DNA from: Acidobacteriota bacterium
GTDB lineage: Bacteria > Acidobacteriota > B3-B38 > Guanabaribacteriales > JAGGZT01
DNA: 57,190 nucleotides
Reading direction: 5' to 3'
Assembly (NCBI GenBank): GCA_021161905.1
Contig: JAGGZT010000053.1
Location: 1-57,190, forward strand
The stretch's first letter is position 1. Each line of letters begins with the position of its first letter. Below, one piece after another: positions 12,493 through 21,696 of this stretch. Made by a program: the position numbers and the translations under genes. The notes under the pieces are model-generated. The model had not been told where the DNA came from. It was given only the letters and a program-made list of their open reading frames with translations, and did not search any database.

Positions 12493-12521
12493 TTGACAGT
12501 TTTCACTCCTTCTGTTATTTT
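12493..12521 (+). promoter_or_regulatory. Sigma-70-type promoter with extended -10, before the Wzm/Wzt genes
   Basis: A perfect TTGACA (12493-12498), a 17-base spacer and TATTTT (12516-12521), preceded by the TGn extension (12513-12515), lie in the 62-base gap before the ABC permease gene. The predicted start site near 12528 would leave a very short leader. This marks a new transcript after the atp operon. Confidence 0.72.
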
Positions 12522-12542
12522 TCTACCTTTGAAGGGTGAGAT

Positions 12543-13331
12543 ATGTTGGAGAATCTTAAGAACCTTTTTCGGTATCGGGTATTGGTGCTGAGTCTCGTTT
12601 CCCGGGAGCTAAAGGCGCGGTATCGGGGCTCGGTACTTGGTTTTTTCTGGTCGCTTCTCAATCCGCTTCTTCTCCTCCTCGTTTACAGCTTCGTTTTCTC
12701 GGTCGTCTTCCATCCAGCAAGGGCTGAAGGGATCGATCCTTATGCTCTCTTTCTCTTCTGTGGTATACTTCCCTGGACCTGGTTTTCCTCCTCCCTTCTT
12801 GAATCAGCGACGGTGCTAATAAACAACGGCAATCTGATAAAAAAGGTCCTCTTTCCTGCCGAGGTTTTCCCTGTGGTTTCGGTGCTTACCAATCTGGTTC
12901 ATTTCCTGCTGGCGCTTCCGGTGCTTATCTTCTTCCTCATCTATTACCACAAACCGTTTACCATCTATTGGCTTTTCTTTCCCCTTATCGTCTTCGTTCA
13001 GCTCGTCTTCACCTTAGGGCTTTCCCTTTTTATCTCTTCATTGAGCGTCCATTTCCGCGATATACGGGATCTGCTCGGCAACCTCGTCACCCTTTGGTTC
13101 TTCACCACCCCTATCATCTACCCGGCAAAGTGGTTGCCGGCAAAACTCCGCTTCCTCCTCGATTTCAATCCGATGACCCATATTATGGTGAGCTACCAGC
13201 GGACGCTGTTTCAGGGGGCGATGTTACCTTGGAAGAAGATGTTGGTGACCTTCCTCGTTTCCCTTTTGGTATTTTATGTGGGCTACTTCGTCTTTGACCG
13301 GCTGAGAGATAGCTTTGCCGAGGAGGTGTAG
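12543..13331 (+). CDS. wzm: ABC transporter permease for polysaccharide/O-antigen export (Wzm type)
   Basis: ABC-2 type permease of 262 residues with about six membrane helices and the family N-terminal signature SRELKARYRGSVLGFFWSLLNPLL. The central HFRDIRDLLGNLVTLWFFTTPIIYP segment is also typical of the Wzm/TagG group. It pairs with the ATPase encoded one base downstream to export a lipid-linked polysaccharide across the inner membrane. The exported sugar is unknown, and no glycosyltransferase genes are adjacent. Confidence 0.9.
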   Translation: MLENLKNLFRYRVLVLSLVSRELKARYRGSVLGFFWSLLNPLLLLLVYSFVFSVVFHPARAEGIDPYALFLFCGILPWTWFSSSLLESATVLINNGNLIKKVLFPAEVFPVVSVLTNLVHFLLALPVLIFFLIYYHKPFTIYWLFFPLIVFVQLVFTLGLSLFISSLSVHFRDIRDLLGNLVTLWFFTTPIIYPAKWLPAKLRFLLDFNPMTHIMVSYQRTLFQGAMLPWKKMLVTFLVSLLVFYVGYFVFDRLRDSFAEEV

Positions 13332-13332
13332 G

Positions 13333-14628
13333 ATGGAGGATGCGGCAATAATCGTAGAGGATCTCACCAAGTATTACCGGAAGTATTCCCGTCGCCATCA
13401 ATTTCAGACCTTAAAGAGCGCTATTGTCCGGGGGAGCATCTTCCGGGAGTTAAAACCGGCGGAGCGGATACTCGCCTTAGAGGATGTCAGTTTCACCGTC
13501 CCTAAGGGGAAGACGGTGGGGATCATCGGAAGCAACGGGGCAGGAAAGAGCACCTTACTCAAGATAATCGCCGGTACGCTCAAGCCCACCTCGGGAAGGG
13601 TGGAGGTACGGGGTCGAGTTTCTGCCCTTATCGAGCTTGGAGCTGGTTTTCATCCTGAGATATCGGGAAGAGAAAATACCTACATCAATGGGATAATGCT
13701 CGGCTTGAGCAAAAAGGAGATAGATAGGAAGTTCGATGAGATCGTTCGCTTCGCTGAGCTGGAAGATTTCATCGACCAGCCGCTTAAAACCTACTCCTCG
13801 GGGATGTACTTGAGGCTTGGCTTCGCCATTGCCATTAATGTCGATCCCGATGTTCTTCTCGTCGATGAGGTGATCGCGGTGGGGGATGAGTCCTTTTCCC
13901 GGAAATGCGTCGATAAGTTCAATGAGTTCCGCTGGCGGAAGAAGACCATTCTCCTCGTTACCCACTCCTTGGGTATGGTGACCAAGCTCTGCGATCAGGC
14001 GATCTGGCTCGATCGAGGGAGGATAAAGAGGATGGGGGATCCCCAGATGGTGGTCGATGCCTACCTCGCCGAGGTGGCAATGAAGGAAGAGGAAGAGCTT
14101 ATTCGCCTTCACGGTGAGGCGGCGAAGGAGGTTATAAGGAGGAAGAGGCAGGGGCTGGAGACCGATTTTGGGATGAGCCGTTGGGGCTCTCGAGAGGTGG
14201 AGATAGAGAAGGTGCGTCTGCTCGATTTTAAGGGTAAGGAACGCCATGTCTTTGTCTCTGGGGAGCCTATGGTGATCGAAATGGAGGTCTCCGCCCAAAA
14301 GAAGATAAAGGACTTCGTCTTTGGAGTAGGGATATTCAACGCCGAAGGGGTTTCCTGTTATGGTACAAATACCTATATCGAGAACTTCCAGCCGAGATCG
14401 CTTGGTCGGAGGGCAAAGGTGAGGTTCATTATCGATAAATTGAACCTGATCGAAGGAACCTATTATCTCGATGTCGCTGTCCACAAGGAGAACGGCTTCC
14501 CCTACGATTACCACCGACATCTCTACACCATAAGGGTCAATTCCCGGCTTAAGGATATCGGCATCTTTCGCCCAGACCATCGTTGGGAGTTTGAGGGCGA
14601 TCTTACCATCGAGCGTAGAGGGCGATGA
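13333..14628 (+). CDS. wzt: ABC transporter ATPase for polysaccharide export with C-terminal glycan-recognition domain (Wzt type)
   Basis: ATPase partner of the preceding permease. Walker A GSNGAGKST, signature YSSGM and Walker B VLLVDEVIAVGDESF sit in the first 240 residues. The C-terminal part (about residues 260-431) is a predicted beta-sandwich of the Wzt C-terminal type, known in some bacteria to read the modified end of the O-antigen before export. ATG 13333 follows an AGGAGG site; a longer TTG start at 13315 is less likely. The stop overlaps the next start as ATGA. Confidence 0.9.
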   Translation: MEDAAIIVEDLTKYYRKYSRRHQFQTLKSAIVRGSIFRELKPAERILALEDVSFTVPKGKTVGIIGSNGAGKSTLLKIIAGTLKPTSGRVEVRGRVSALIELGAGFHPEISGRENTYINGIMLGLSKKEIDRKFDEIVRFAELEDFIDQPLKTYSSGMYLRLGFAIAINVDPDVLLVDEVIAVGDESFSRKCVDKFNEFRWRKKTILLVTHSLGMVTKLCDQAIWLDRGRIKRMGDPQMVVDAYLAEVAMKEEEELIRLHGEAAKEVIRRKRQGLETDFGMSRWGSREVEIEKVRLLDFKGKERHVFVSGEPMVIEMEVSAQKKIKDFVFGVGIFNAEGVSCYGTNTYIENFQPRSLGRRAKVRFIIDKLNLIEGTYYLDVAVHKENGFPYDYHRHLYTIRVNSRLKDIGIFRPDHRWEFEGDLTIERRGR

Positions 14629-15101
14629 AGGAGAAGATACTCCCCCTTCCTGAGCTCATTCCCGTTCTTCAAGATGAGAGGAAGAAGGGGAGAAGTGTAG
14701 TTTTTACCAATGGTTGCTTCGATATTATCCACCCAGGGCATATTCGTTTCTTGACTCAAGCCAAATCGCTCGGTGATATATTGGTGATCGGGGTCAACTC
14801 CGATCCTTCAATAAGGAGGATAAAAGGAGAAGAAAGGCCGATAATCCCTCTTACCGAACGGCTTGAGCTCCTTTCCGCCTTCTACTTCGTTGATTACCTT
14901 ACCCCCTTCGATGAGGACACCCCGGAACGGGTCATCACCGCCATAAAGCCCGATGTTCTGGTGAAAGGGGGAGATTGGCGAAAGGAGGAGATAGTTGGCG
15001 CTTCCTTCGTCGAATCCTATGGTGGGCGGGTGTACTCCCTTCCCTATCATTCCGGCTACTCAACCACTGCTATTATCGAACGTATCCTCTCTTCGGGCTG
15101 A
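14625..15101 (+). CDS. rfaE2: D-glycero-beta-D-manno-heptose 1-phosphate adenylyltransferase (RfaE2/HldE C-terminal domain)
   Basis: Activates heptose-1-phosphate to ADP-heptose for lipopolysaccharide core or glycan synthesis. The 158-residue protein has the nucleotidyltransferase motif TNGCFDIIHPGHIRFL (HxGH), the GVNSDPSIRRIKG segment and VKGGDWRKEEIVG. It is a stand-alone domain; the kinase half (RfaE1) is not in the window. Coupling to wzt by ATGA overlap suggests heptose is part of the exported glycan or core. Confidence 0.92.
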   Translation: MKEKILPLPELIPVLQDERKKGRSVVFTNGCFDIIHPGHIRFLTQAKSLGDILVIGVNSDPSIRRIKGEERPIIPLTERLELLSAFYFVDYLTPFDEDTPERVITAIKPDVLVKGGDWRKEEIVGASFVESYGGRVYSLPYHSGYSTTAIIERILSSG

Positions 15102-15113
15102 GGACCTTTAAAA

Positions 15114-18100
15114 ATGAGGAGCGTTTTAGAGAGGTTCCTCAAAGAGGAATTTCTCGAGTTTTCAGAAGAGCTTCTTGGTAGAGGAAGGGTCTCCCTCTCT
15201 GGCTTTACCCTTACCGGAAAAGCTTTCTTCCTTTCTTTCCTTCTCAGGGAGCAGATGGATAAGGCTATTGTCCTCGTTTCCCGAGACGATGAGCGGGCAT
15301 ACCTTTTCTCTAAGGCGCTATCCTTCTTCCGGGGGATCATTCACAAAAGGGAGGTGGCGTTTTTCCCCTACTGGGATAAGGAACCCTACGAGATCACCCC
15401 GCCCCACCCCGATATCCTCCGTCGTCGGGTGGGAGTGCTCTTTCAGCTGCTTAAGAGCAAGGGGAAGGGAGTAATTTCTTTATCTCCTGGCTCTCTTATC
15501 TTTCCCACCATACCGCAGGAAGAGCTTTCTTCCCTTATCATCGTGCTTCGCAAGGAAGAGGAATTTCCCTTTTTAAAACTTCCAGAATTCCTCTCCCGCA
15601 TCGGCTATGAACGGGTGGATCTAGTGGAATCCCCTGGCGAGTTCGCCGTGCGGGGCGGGATTGTCGACATCTTCTCCCCCCTTTATGATGAGCCGGCGCG
15701 GGTGGAGTTCTTCGGCGAAAAGGTAGAGGGGATAAGGAACTTCGATCCCCGAACCCAACGGTCTCTCTCCCCAGTTGATGAGTTGGTGGTGATCCCGATG
15801 AGGGAGCTGGTGCTCGATAGTCTTCCCCCATCCCTTTCCCAGGGGAGCGCGGAGGCGTCTTATGCGGAAAAGGAGCTTTCCCTCTTTTTAGAGGATGGTT
15901 CTCTTCGCGATCTTATCTACCTCGTTCCCAAGGAGGATCGGGAGAGGCTCTCTTCCTATTTTTCCTCTCCCCTGGTTGTGTTTGATGAACCCGCCCTGCT
16001 TGAAGATGAGTTCGATCACCTGCGGTATCAATTCGCCCGGGGCTATGAACGGGCGGTTGCTGAAGGGAGGCATCCCCTTCCGCCGGAAGCACTTCTTTTC
16101 TCTCCTGAGGAGTGGCTTAATGGGAAGCCTCTCCTCGAACTAAGGGAGCTCGGTCCCCTCTCCGGGATCTCCTATCCCGATTTCTATTATCAGGGGGAGA
16201 GGGTGCCGAGCTATCGTGGTGATATCTCCCGGCTTGCCTCCGATCTCGCTAAGGCGAAGGACGAGGGGGTAGCGGTACTTATCGTTCTTGGTAGCGAGGG
16301 GGAGGGGGAACGGTTGTCCGAGCTTCTTTCGGAAAAGGGGCTTTCCCCCGTACTCGCCTCTCATTCCGATATCTTCGATTGTTTACTCCCCGGCACCATC
16401 GCCATCACCAAGGGGGAGCTGGTTGAGGGCATCCGTCTCCCCGCGTTAAACCTTCTCATTCTCACCTCGCGAGAGATCTTTCCTCCAGAGAGGAAAAAGG
16501 AGGTCCCAAGGAAGGGGAAAAGCGCCTTCTCTTTTTCCCTAAGGGAGCTCAGGGTGGGGGATTATGTGGTTCATGAGGAGCATGGCGTCGGCATCTTTCG
16601 AGGACTGACCAAGATGGAGCTTGGTGGAGAGGTGGCGGAGTTCATTGAGATAGAGTACCGAGGCGGAGACAAGCTTTATATTCCCTTCGATAAGCTTCAC
16701 TTAGTTCACAAGTATAGCTCCGGAGAGGGGGCGCCACCGCGGATTGACAAATTAGGGGGTAGCTCCTTCGCTAAGGTAAAGCGAAGGGTCAAACGGGCGG
16801 TGAGGGATATGACCCGGGAGCTTCTCAACCTTTATGCGGTGCGGAAGGCGATAAAGGGATATGCCTTCGGTCCCGACACCCCCTGGCAGAGGGAGTTTGA
16901 GGATGCCTTCCCTTACGAGGAGACTGAGGATCAACTGATCGCTATTGCTGAGGTGAAGCGGGATATGGAGGAGGAAAAGCCAATGGACCGACTCCTCTGT
17001 GGAGATGTTGGCTATGGTAAGACCGAAGTGGCGATGCGGGCAGCGTTCAAGGCGGTGATGGAGGGAAAGCAGGTGGCGGTACTTGTACCCACTACTGTAC
17101 TTGCCTTTCAGCACTTCCGTACCTTCAACGAGCGATTTCGCGCTTTCCCCATTCGGATCGAGCACCTTTCCCGTTTCAGGAGCAGGAAGGAGCAGAAGAA
17201 GATAGTAGAGGCGCTTGCCAAGGGGGAGGTGGACATCGTCATCGGCACCCATCGTCTTCTTTCAGCGGATGTTAAGTTTCGGGATTTAGGATTACTCATC
17301 ATCGATGAGGAGCAGCGGTTTGGAGTTGCCCAGAAGGAGAAGATAAAGAGGATGAAGAAGAAGGTGGATGTCCTCACGATGACCGCCACTCCCATTCCCC
17401 GAACCCTCAATATGGCGCTTGCCGGGGTGCGTGATCTCTCCATCATTGAGACACCGCCCAGGAACCGTCTCGCCATTCAAACGATAGTCGCCAAGTTCTC
17501 TCCCGAGTTGATACAGGAAGCGGTGGAAAGGGAGTTGAGGCGAGGGGGACAGGTCTATTTCGTCCACAACCGGGTGGAGACGATATACTCGATGGGAGAG
17601 TACCTCTCCCGCCTTCTACCCGGGGTAAAGATCGCCATCTCCCATGGTAAGATGCGGGAGCGGGACCTTGAGCGGACGATGCTTTCCTTCATCGAAGGAG
17701 AATATGATCTCCTCCTCACTACCACCATTATCGAAAACGGGGTGGATATTCCTCGGGTGAATACCTTGATAGTGAATCGAGCGGATCAATTCGGACTTGC
17801 TCAGCTCTATCAGCTGCGGGGGCGGGTTGGCAGATCCGATGTTCGCGCCTACGCCTATCTCCTCGTCCCCTCGGAGCGAGGACTGACGGAGCAGGCGAGG
17901 ATGAGGCTGAAGGCGATAAAGGAGTTCGCCGAACTCGGCTCAGGCTTCCGGTTAGCGGCGATGGATCTCGAGATCCGGGGGGCGGGAAATCTTTTAGGAC
18001 CAGAGCAACACGGGCATATCGAGGCGGTGGGTTTTGAGTATTATTGCCGTTTGCTTGAGGAAACGGCGCGGGAGCTTAAAGGGGAGAAGCTTCCTGAGGA

Positions 18101-18524
18101 GGTGAGCTGTAAAGTTAGCCTCAGGCTCGACATCCATATCCCAGAGGATTATCTACCCGATGCTAACCTCCGTTTAATTACCTACCGTAGGCTCTCTACA
18201 ATCCGGGACGAGGAGGAGCTTTCCTCCCTTGAGGCTGAGCTGAGGGATAGATATGGAAGGCCGCCCGAGCCAGTGAGGAACCTCTTAGGTTATGTCCGGC
18301 TTAAACTTCTTGGGGAGAGACTTCGTATCTCCTCGATAGACAGGGAAGGGGGAACCATCATCCTTAAACTCGCCCCCGACACCAAGGTGTCGCCGGATAA
18401 GCTCATTGCCCTCGTCTCCTCAGGGAAGGGGGAATTCTCCCCCTCTGGGGTGCTCAAGGTCCCTTTACCCGATGGGGCTTCTCCTATTTCCTTCGTACAA
18501 AAGCTGTTGCTCGAGCTTTCCTGA
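15114..18524 (+). CDS. mfd: Transcription-repair coupling factor Mfd
   Basis: Removes stalled RNA polymerase and recruits UvrA. The 1136-residue protein has an N-terminal UvrB-like module (FPYWDKEPYEITPPHPDIL, VRGGIVDIFSP), then a CarD-like polymerase-interaction domain (VGDYVVHEEHGVGIFRGL). RecG-like helicase motifs follow: Walker A GDVGYGKTEVA, DEEQ box, MTATPIPRTL and QLRGRVGRSD. The TRCF C-terminal domain ends the protein. Length and domain order are complete. A chain of PpiC, S4 and other genes follows almost without gaps. Confidence 0.97.
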   Translation: MRSVLERFLKEEFLEFSEELLGRGRVSLSGFTLTGKAFFLSFLLREQMDKAIVLVSRDDERAYLFSKALSFFRGIIHKREVAFFPYWDKEPYEITPPHPDILRRRVGVLFQLLKSKGKGVISLSPGSLIFPTIPQEELSSLIIVLRKEEEFPFLKLPEFLSRIGYERVDLVESPGEFAVRGGIVDIFSPLYDEPARVEFFGEKVEGIRNFDPRTQRSLSPVDELVVIPMRELVLDSLPPSLSQGSAEASYAEKELSLFLEDGSLRDLIYLVPKEDRERLSSYFSSPLVVFDEPALLEDEFDHLRYQFARGYERAVAEGRHPLPPEALLFSPEEWLNGKPLLELRELGPLSGISYPDFYYQGERVPSYRGDISRLASDLAKAKDEGVAVLIVLGSEGEGERLSELLSEKGLSPVLASHSDIFDCLLPGTIAITKGELVEGIRLPALNLLILTSREIFPPERKKEVPRKGKSAFSFSLRELRVGDYVVHEEHGVGIFRGLTKMELGGEVAEFIEIEYRGGDKLYIPFDKLHLVHKYSSGEGAPPRIDKLGGSSFAKVKRRVKRAVRDMTRELLNLYAVRKAIKGYAFGPDTPWQREFEDAFPYEETEDQLIAIAEVKRDMEEEKPMDRLLCGDVGYGKTEVAMRAAFKAVMEGKQVAVLVPTTVLAFQHFRTFNERFRAFPIRIEHLSRFRSRKEQKKIVEALAKGEVDIVIGTHRLLSADVKFRDLGLLIIDEEQRFGVAQKEKIKRMKKKVDVLTMTATPIPRTLNMALAGVRDLSIIETPPRNRLAIQTIVAKFSPELIQEAVERELRRGGQVYFVHNRVETIYSMGEYLSRLLPGVKIAISHGKMRERDLERTMLSFIEGEYDLLLTTTIIENGVDIPRVNTLIVNRADQFGLAQLYQLRGRVGRSDVRAYAYLLVPSERGLTEQARMRLKAIKEFAELGSGFRLAAMDLEIRGAGNLLGPEQHGHIEAVGFEYYCRLLEETARELKGEKLPEEVSCKVSLRLDIHIPEDYLPDANLRLITYRRLSTIRDEEELSSLEAELRDRYGRPPEPVRNLLGYVRLKLLGERLRISSIDREGGTIILKLAPDTKVSPDKLIALVSSGKGEFSPSGVLKVPLPDGASPISFVQKLLLELS

Positions 18525-18541
18525 TGTGTTATGTTAAGGCT

Positions 18542-19492
18542 ATGAGAAGGAGAATATTACTATCATTTCTCTTTTCCCTTCTTCTTGTTTGTTCCTTCTG
18601 TGGCAAAGAGCCTCAGGTAAGGAAGGAGGGGAAGCTCATCCTTGAAATTGGGGAGAGGAAGATATATTCTCCCACCTTTGAGAGCTTTGTCGCCTATAAT
18701 CTGGGGAAGGAAGATGTAAAATTGGATGACTATGTGAAGAGTAGGTTGTTAGACCACTTCATTGAAGAACAGCTCCTCCTCTTGGAGGCGAGGAAGAACA
18801 ATGTTCTGATAAGCAATAGCGAGCTCAAGGAGGCGATAAGGGCGATTGAGAAAGAGGCAGGCTCTCAAGGAGGGCATTTCACCAGAACATTCTATCAATG
18901 CCTGAGGGATGAGCTTACGGTGAAGAAGTACCTTTCCGAGTTCATCTTGGCGGACATCACTGTGGGTTACCAGGAGGTCAATGAGTATTACCTCGCCCAT
19001 CAGGATGAATTCGTTATTCCTGAAGAGGTGCGAGTAGCACAGATATTCCTTACCGATGAGAAGAAAGCGAAGCAGGTGTATCGGGAGCTCCGAGGAAATC
19101 CCAAGAAATTTCAGGAGCTTGCCAAAAAATACTCGGAGAGCCCCGATGCTACGCAGGGTGGAGAAATGGGTTATTTCCGGCGGGGTCAGCTTCCTCCGGA
19201 GTTCGAGCGGGCGATATTCCGGCTGAAACCCGGGCGGTTTACCAGGGTTATCCAGTCTCCTTATGGGTATCACATCTTCCTCCTTGAGGAGAAGAAAGAG
19301 GGGGGAAGGTTAAGCGAAGAGGAGGTGCGGGATAACATCCGCCTTAAATTATTACAGAAGAAGAGTGATGAGAGGCTGTCCCGTTATCTTAAGAAGCTGA
19401 AGAGCGTCACCCCCCTGAAGATCTATACCGAGAATCTTGGTTTTAAATATATCGCCCCAAGAAAGGGGGAAGAGCGAAATGAAAGCAAATAG
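18542..19492 (+). CDS. PpiC-type peptidyl-prolyl isomerase, probable lipoprotein
   Basis: Secreted parvulin-type foldase of 316 residues. A hydrophobic signal (RRRILLSFLFSLLLVCSFC) ends in Cys20, but the residues before it (Cys-Ser-Phe) do not fit the usual lipobox, so lipidation is uncertain. A SurA/PrsA-like helical domain is followed by the rotamase domain (about residues 163-250: EEVRVAQIFL, EMGYFRRGQLPPEFE, SPYGYHIFLLEE). I chose ATG 18542 with AAGG upstream; ATG 18524 would add six unlikely residues. It overlaps the next, related gene. Confidence 0.88.
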   Translation: MRRRILLSFLFSLLLVCSFCGKEPQVRKEGKLILEIGERKIYSPTFESFVAYNLGKEDVKLDDYVKSRLLDHFIEEQLLLLEARKNNVLISNSELKEAIRAIEKEAGSQGGHFTRTFYQCLRDELTVKKYLSEFILADITVGYQEVNEYYLAHQDEFVIPEEVRVAQIFLTDEKKAKQVYRELRGNPKKFQELAKKYSESPDATQGGEMGYFRRGQLPPEFERAIFRLKPGRFTRVIQSPYGYHIFLLEEKKEGGRLSEEEVRDNIRLKLLQKKSDERLSRYLKKLKSVTPLKIYTENLGFKYIAPRKGEERNESK

Positions 19493-20444
19493 GGTTTACC
19501 GATATTTTTCCTTCGTTTTTCTTCTGGTTTTTCTATTACAGAACACCCAGGTAGTGGAGGAGATAATTGCCAAGGTGAACGATCAGATCATTACTCGTCG
19601 TGCTTACGAGAAGAAACTTTTACCCTTGGAACGCCAGCTTTACCTCCGCTATTCCGGTGAGGAACTTGTGAAGAGGTTGAAGCAATTGCGGAAGCAGGTG
19701 CTAAATCAGATGATAGAACAGGCACTTATCAGCTATCAGGCGAGGATTAAAGGGATAACCGCCACCGAGGAAGAGGTTTTAGCGGTGATTGAGCGGATAA
19801 AGAAGGAGAATAAGATCAACTCTGACGAGGAGCTCGACCGCCAACTTAAGCTCGAGGGGACATCACTCGCCGAACTCAAGGAGGTGATCAAGAACAACAT
19901 CATTCAGCGGAAACTGGTAGAACAGGAGGTTTCCACCAAGATAGTGGTTACCAACCTTGATGTTCGCCGTTACTACAATGAGCACAAGAAGGAGTTCACC
20001 ACTGATGAAGAGGTTAGGATAAGTCAGATATTCATCCCGAGGAATAAGAGGAGTGATGAAGAGTTACTTGCCAAGGCGAAAACGATCAGAGAAAAGATAA
20101 AAAACTATCAAGACTTTGTCCTCGTTGCCTCAGAGCTTTCTGGGGAAGCTTCTCCCGATCTTGGTTACTTCAAGCGAGGAGAGCTGGCTAAAGAGCTTGA
20201 GAGGGTTGCCTTTTCCCTCAAGGTGGGAGAGATAAGTAAGCCGATCATTACCGAGAAGGGAGCTTTTATCATTGCGGTTACCGATAGGAAGGAGGCGCAG
20301 GTAAGACCTCTCTCTGAGGTAAAGGCGGAGATCCAGAGGAGGATTTGGCAGGAGAAGGCTCGGGAAGGTCTCAGGGAGTATATCGATAGGCTTAAGAAAT
20401 CGAGCTATATCGCCATCCTTCATGATCCCACGAAGGAGGAATGA
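19479..20444 (+). CDS. SurA-like periplasmic peptidyl-prolyl isomerase
   Basis: Second PpiC/SurA-type foldase, 321 residues, with an N-terminal signal or anchor (YFSFVFLLVFLL) followed by VVEEIIAKVNDQIITRRAYEK, the normal SurA N-terminal chaperone start. The parvulin domain follows (VRISQIFIPRN, DLGYFKRGELAKELERVAFSLKVGEIS). The presumed role is folding of outer-membrane or secreted proteins. ATG 19479 has a GGGGGA site eight bases upstream. It overlaps the preceding foldase gene, with which it shares architecture, probably through an old duplication. Confidence 0.9.
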   Translation: MKANRVYRYFSFVFLLVFLLQNTQVVEEIIAKVNDQIITRRAYEKKLLPLERQLYLRYSGEELVKRLKQLRKQVLNQMIEQALISYQARIKGITATEEEVLAVIERIKKENKINSDEELDRQLKLEGTSLAELKEVIKNNIIQRKLVEQEVSTKIVVTNLDVRRYYNEHKKEFTTDEEVRISQIFIPRNKRSDEELLAKAKTIREKIKNYQDFVLVASELSGEASPDLGYFKRGELAKELERVAFSLKVGEISKPIITEKGAFIIAVTDRKEAQVRPLSEVKAEIQRRIWQEKAREGLREYIDRLKKSSYIAILHDPTKEE

Positions 20445-20728
20445 GAAGGGAAGGCTCCGATGCCGGGATAAGGCTTGATCTTTTTCTCGCCCTTTCCCGG
20501 TTGATCAAGCGGAGGACCGTTGCGAAGAAAGCGTGCGAGGAGGGGATGATATTGCTGAACGGGCGAGAGGCAAAGGCGGGGCGGAAGGTGGTTCCTGGTG
20601 ACCTCATTACCGTCGTTTTCCCCCGAAGGAAGGTAACGGTGAGGGTAATGGAACTTCCCAAGAGGGGAGCGAGGTTGGGGGATGTGTTTCAGGTAATATC
20701 TGAGGAAGAGTGCAAGGAGGAACCTTGA
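20441..20728 (+). CDS. S4-domain RNA-binding protein (RqcP/Hsp15-like)
   Basis: Small 95-residue protein formed almost wholly of an S4 RNA-binding fold: RLDLFLALSRLIKRRTVAKKACEEG, then ILLNGREAKAGRKVVPGDLITV. The family includes Hsp15 (HslR) and Firmicute RqcP (YabO), which bind stalled 50S subunits in ribosome rescue. RqcP genes often lie near mfd and a PrsA-type foldase, as here. It starts with an ATGA overlap and has an AAGGAGG ribosome site. Confidence 0.85.
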   Translation: MRREGSDAGIRLDLFLALSRLIKRRTVAKKACEEGMILLNGREAKAGRKVVPGDLITVVFPRRKVTVRVMELPKRGARLGDVFQVISEEECKEEP

Positions 20729-20730
20729 GG

Positions 20731-21693
20731 ATGGCTAAGCTCTTCATCAAGGATTTTGTCCCTGACGAGGTGGTAACTACTACCCTGCTTGTGCGGAAAA
20801 AGGAATTGCCAAAGAAGAAGACAGGTGAGCCCTATCTCAAGGTGATCCTTACCGATAAGACGGGAACCATCACCGCAATGATGTGGAGCAATCCCGAAGA
20901 GGCGGCTACCGGCTTCAGCGAGGAGGATTTCGTTCGAGTTAAAGGGCAGGTTTCCCTATACAATAATCGGCTTCAGCTCGTGCTCCATAAGATAGAACGG
21001 ATACCTGAAGAGGAGATCGACCCTTTGGACTATCTCCCCACCACCTCTTACGATATTGAGGAAATGTACGGCGAGCTCCTCTCTATGATCAAGGAGATTA
21101 AAAACCCCCATCTTTCTAAGCTTCTCTCCCTCATTTTCTCCGATGATGAATTCGTCTCCCGGTTCAAGATCGCTCCAGCAGCAAAGAGTATGCATCATGC
21201 TTATTTAGGAGGTCTCCTTGAGCATACCCTATCGGTAGTTAGGCTTGCTTTAGCTGTTTCCCCTCTTTACCCGATGATCGATAGGGACCTCTTACTCACC
21301 GGTGCTGTGCTCCATGATTTAGGAAAGGTAAGAGAGATGCGGATCGGGAGCGACTTCAACTATACCGACGAGGGAAGACTACTTGGTCACTTGATGATCG
21401 AGCTTTTAGAGATAGAACGACTTATTGCCAACCTCCCGGATTTCCCCGAGGAGCTTGCCCTCCAGCTAAAACACATCCTCATCAGCCACCACGGAAATCT
21501 TGAATTCGGTTCACCAAAACGGCCAAAGACACTTGAAGCGTTGATCCTCTATTACTTGGACGATTTGGATTCCAAATTAAATGCTATGCTGGGGGCGATA
21601 AACGATACCGCCCTTACCGGTGATTGGTCTGGATATAATAGGCTTCTTGAGCGCTATATCTACCGGAAAAGACCCAACGAAAAGAGGGGATGA
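20731..21693 (+). CDS. OB-fold/HD-domain 3'-5' exoribonuclease (YhaM-like)
   Basis: The 320-residue protein joins an N-terminal OB fold (residues 1-95, VKGQVSLYNNRLQLVLHKIERI) to a metal-dependent HD phosphohydrolase domain. HD residues are visible at His165 (GGLLEHTLSV), His195-Asp196 (VLHDLGK) and the later ISHHG. This order matches YhaM/CBF1, a 3'-5' exonuclease acting on RNA and some DNA. I chose ATG 20731 over the upstream GTG 20710, which lies inside the S4 gene; a TTG at 20725 is a weaker alternative. Confidence 0.87.
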   Translation: MAKLFIKDFVPDEVVTTTLLVRKKELPKKKTGEPYLKVILTDKTGTITAMMWSNPEEAATGFSEEDFVRVKGQVSLYNNRLQLVLHKIERIPEEEIDPLDYLPTTSYDIEEMYGELLSMIKEIKNPHLSKLLSLIFSDDEFVSRFKIAPAAKSMHHAYLGGLLEHTLSVVRLALAVSPLYPMIDRDLLLTGAVLHDLGKVREMRIGSDFNYTDEGRLLGHLMIELLEIERLIANLPDFPEELALQLKHILISHHGNLEFGSPKRPKTLEALILYYLDDLDSKLNAMLGAINDTALTGDWSGYNRLLERYIYRKRPNEKRG

Positions 21694-21696
21694 GAT

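Noticed and set aside
13555-14580. 341-codon open frame antisense to wzt
   Set aside because: The plus frame has full ABC ATPase motifs; the antisense product has none and no translation signals.
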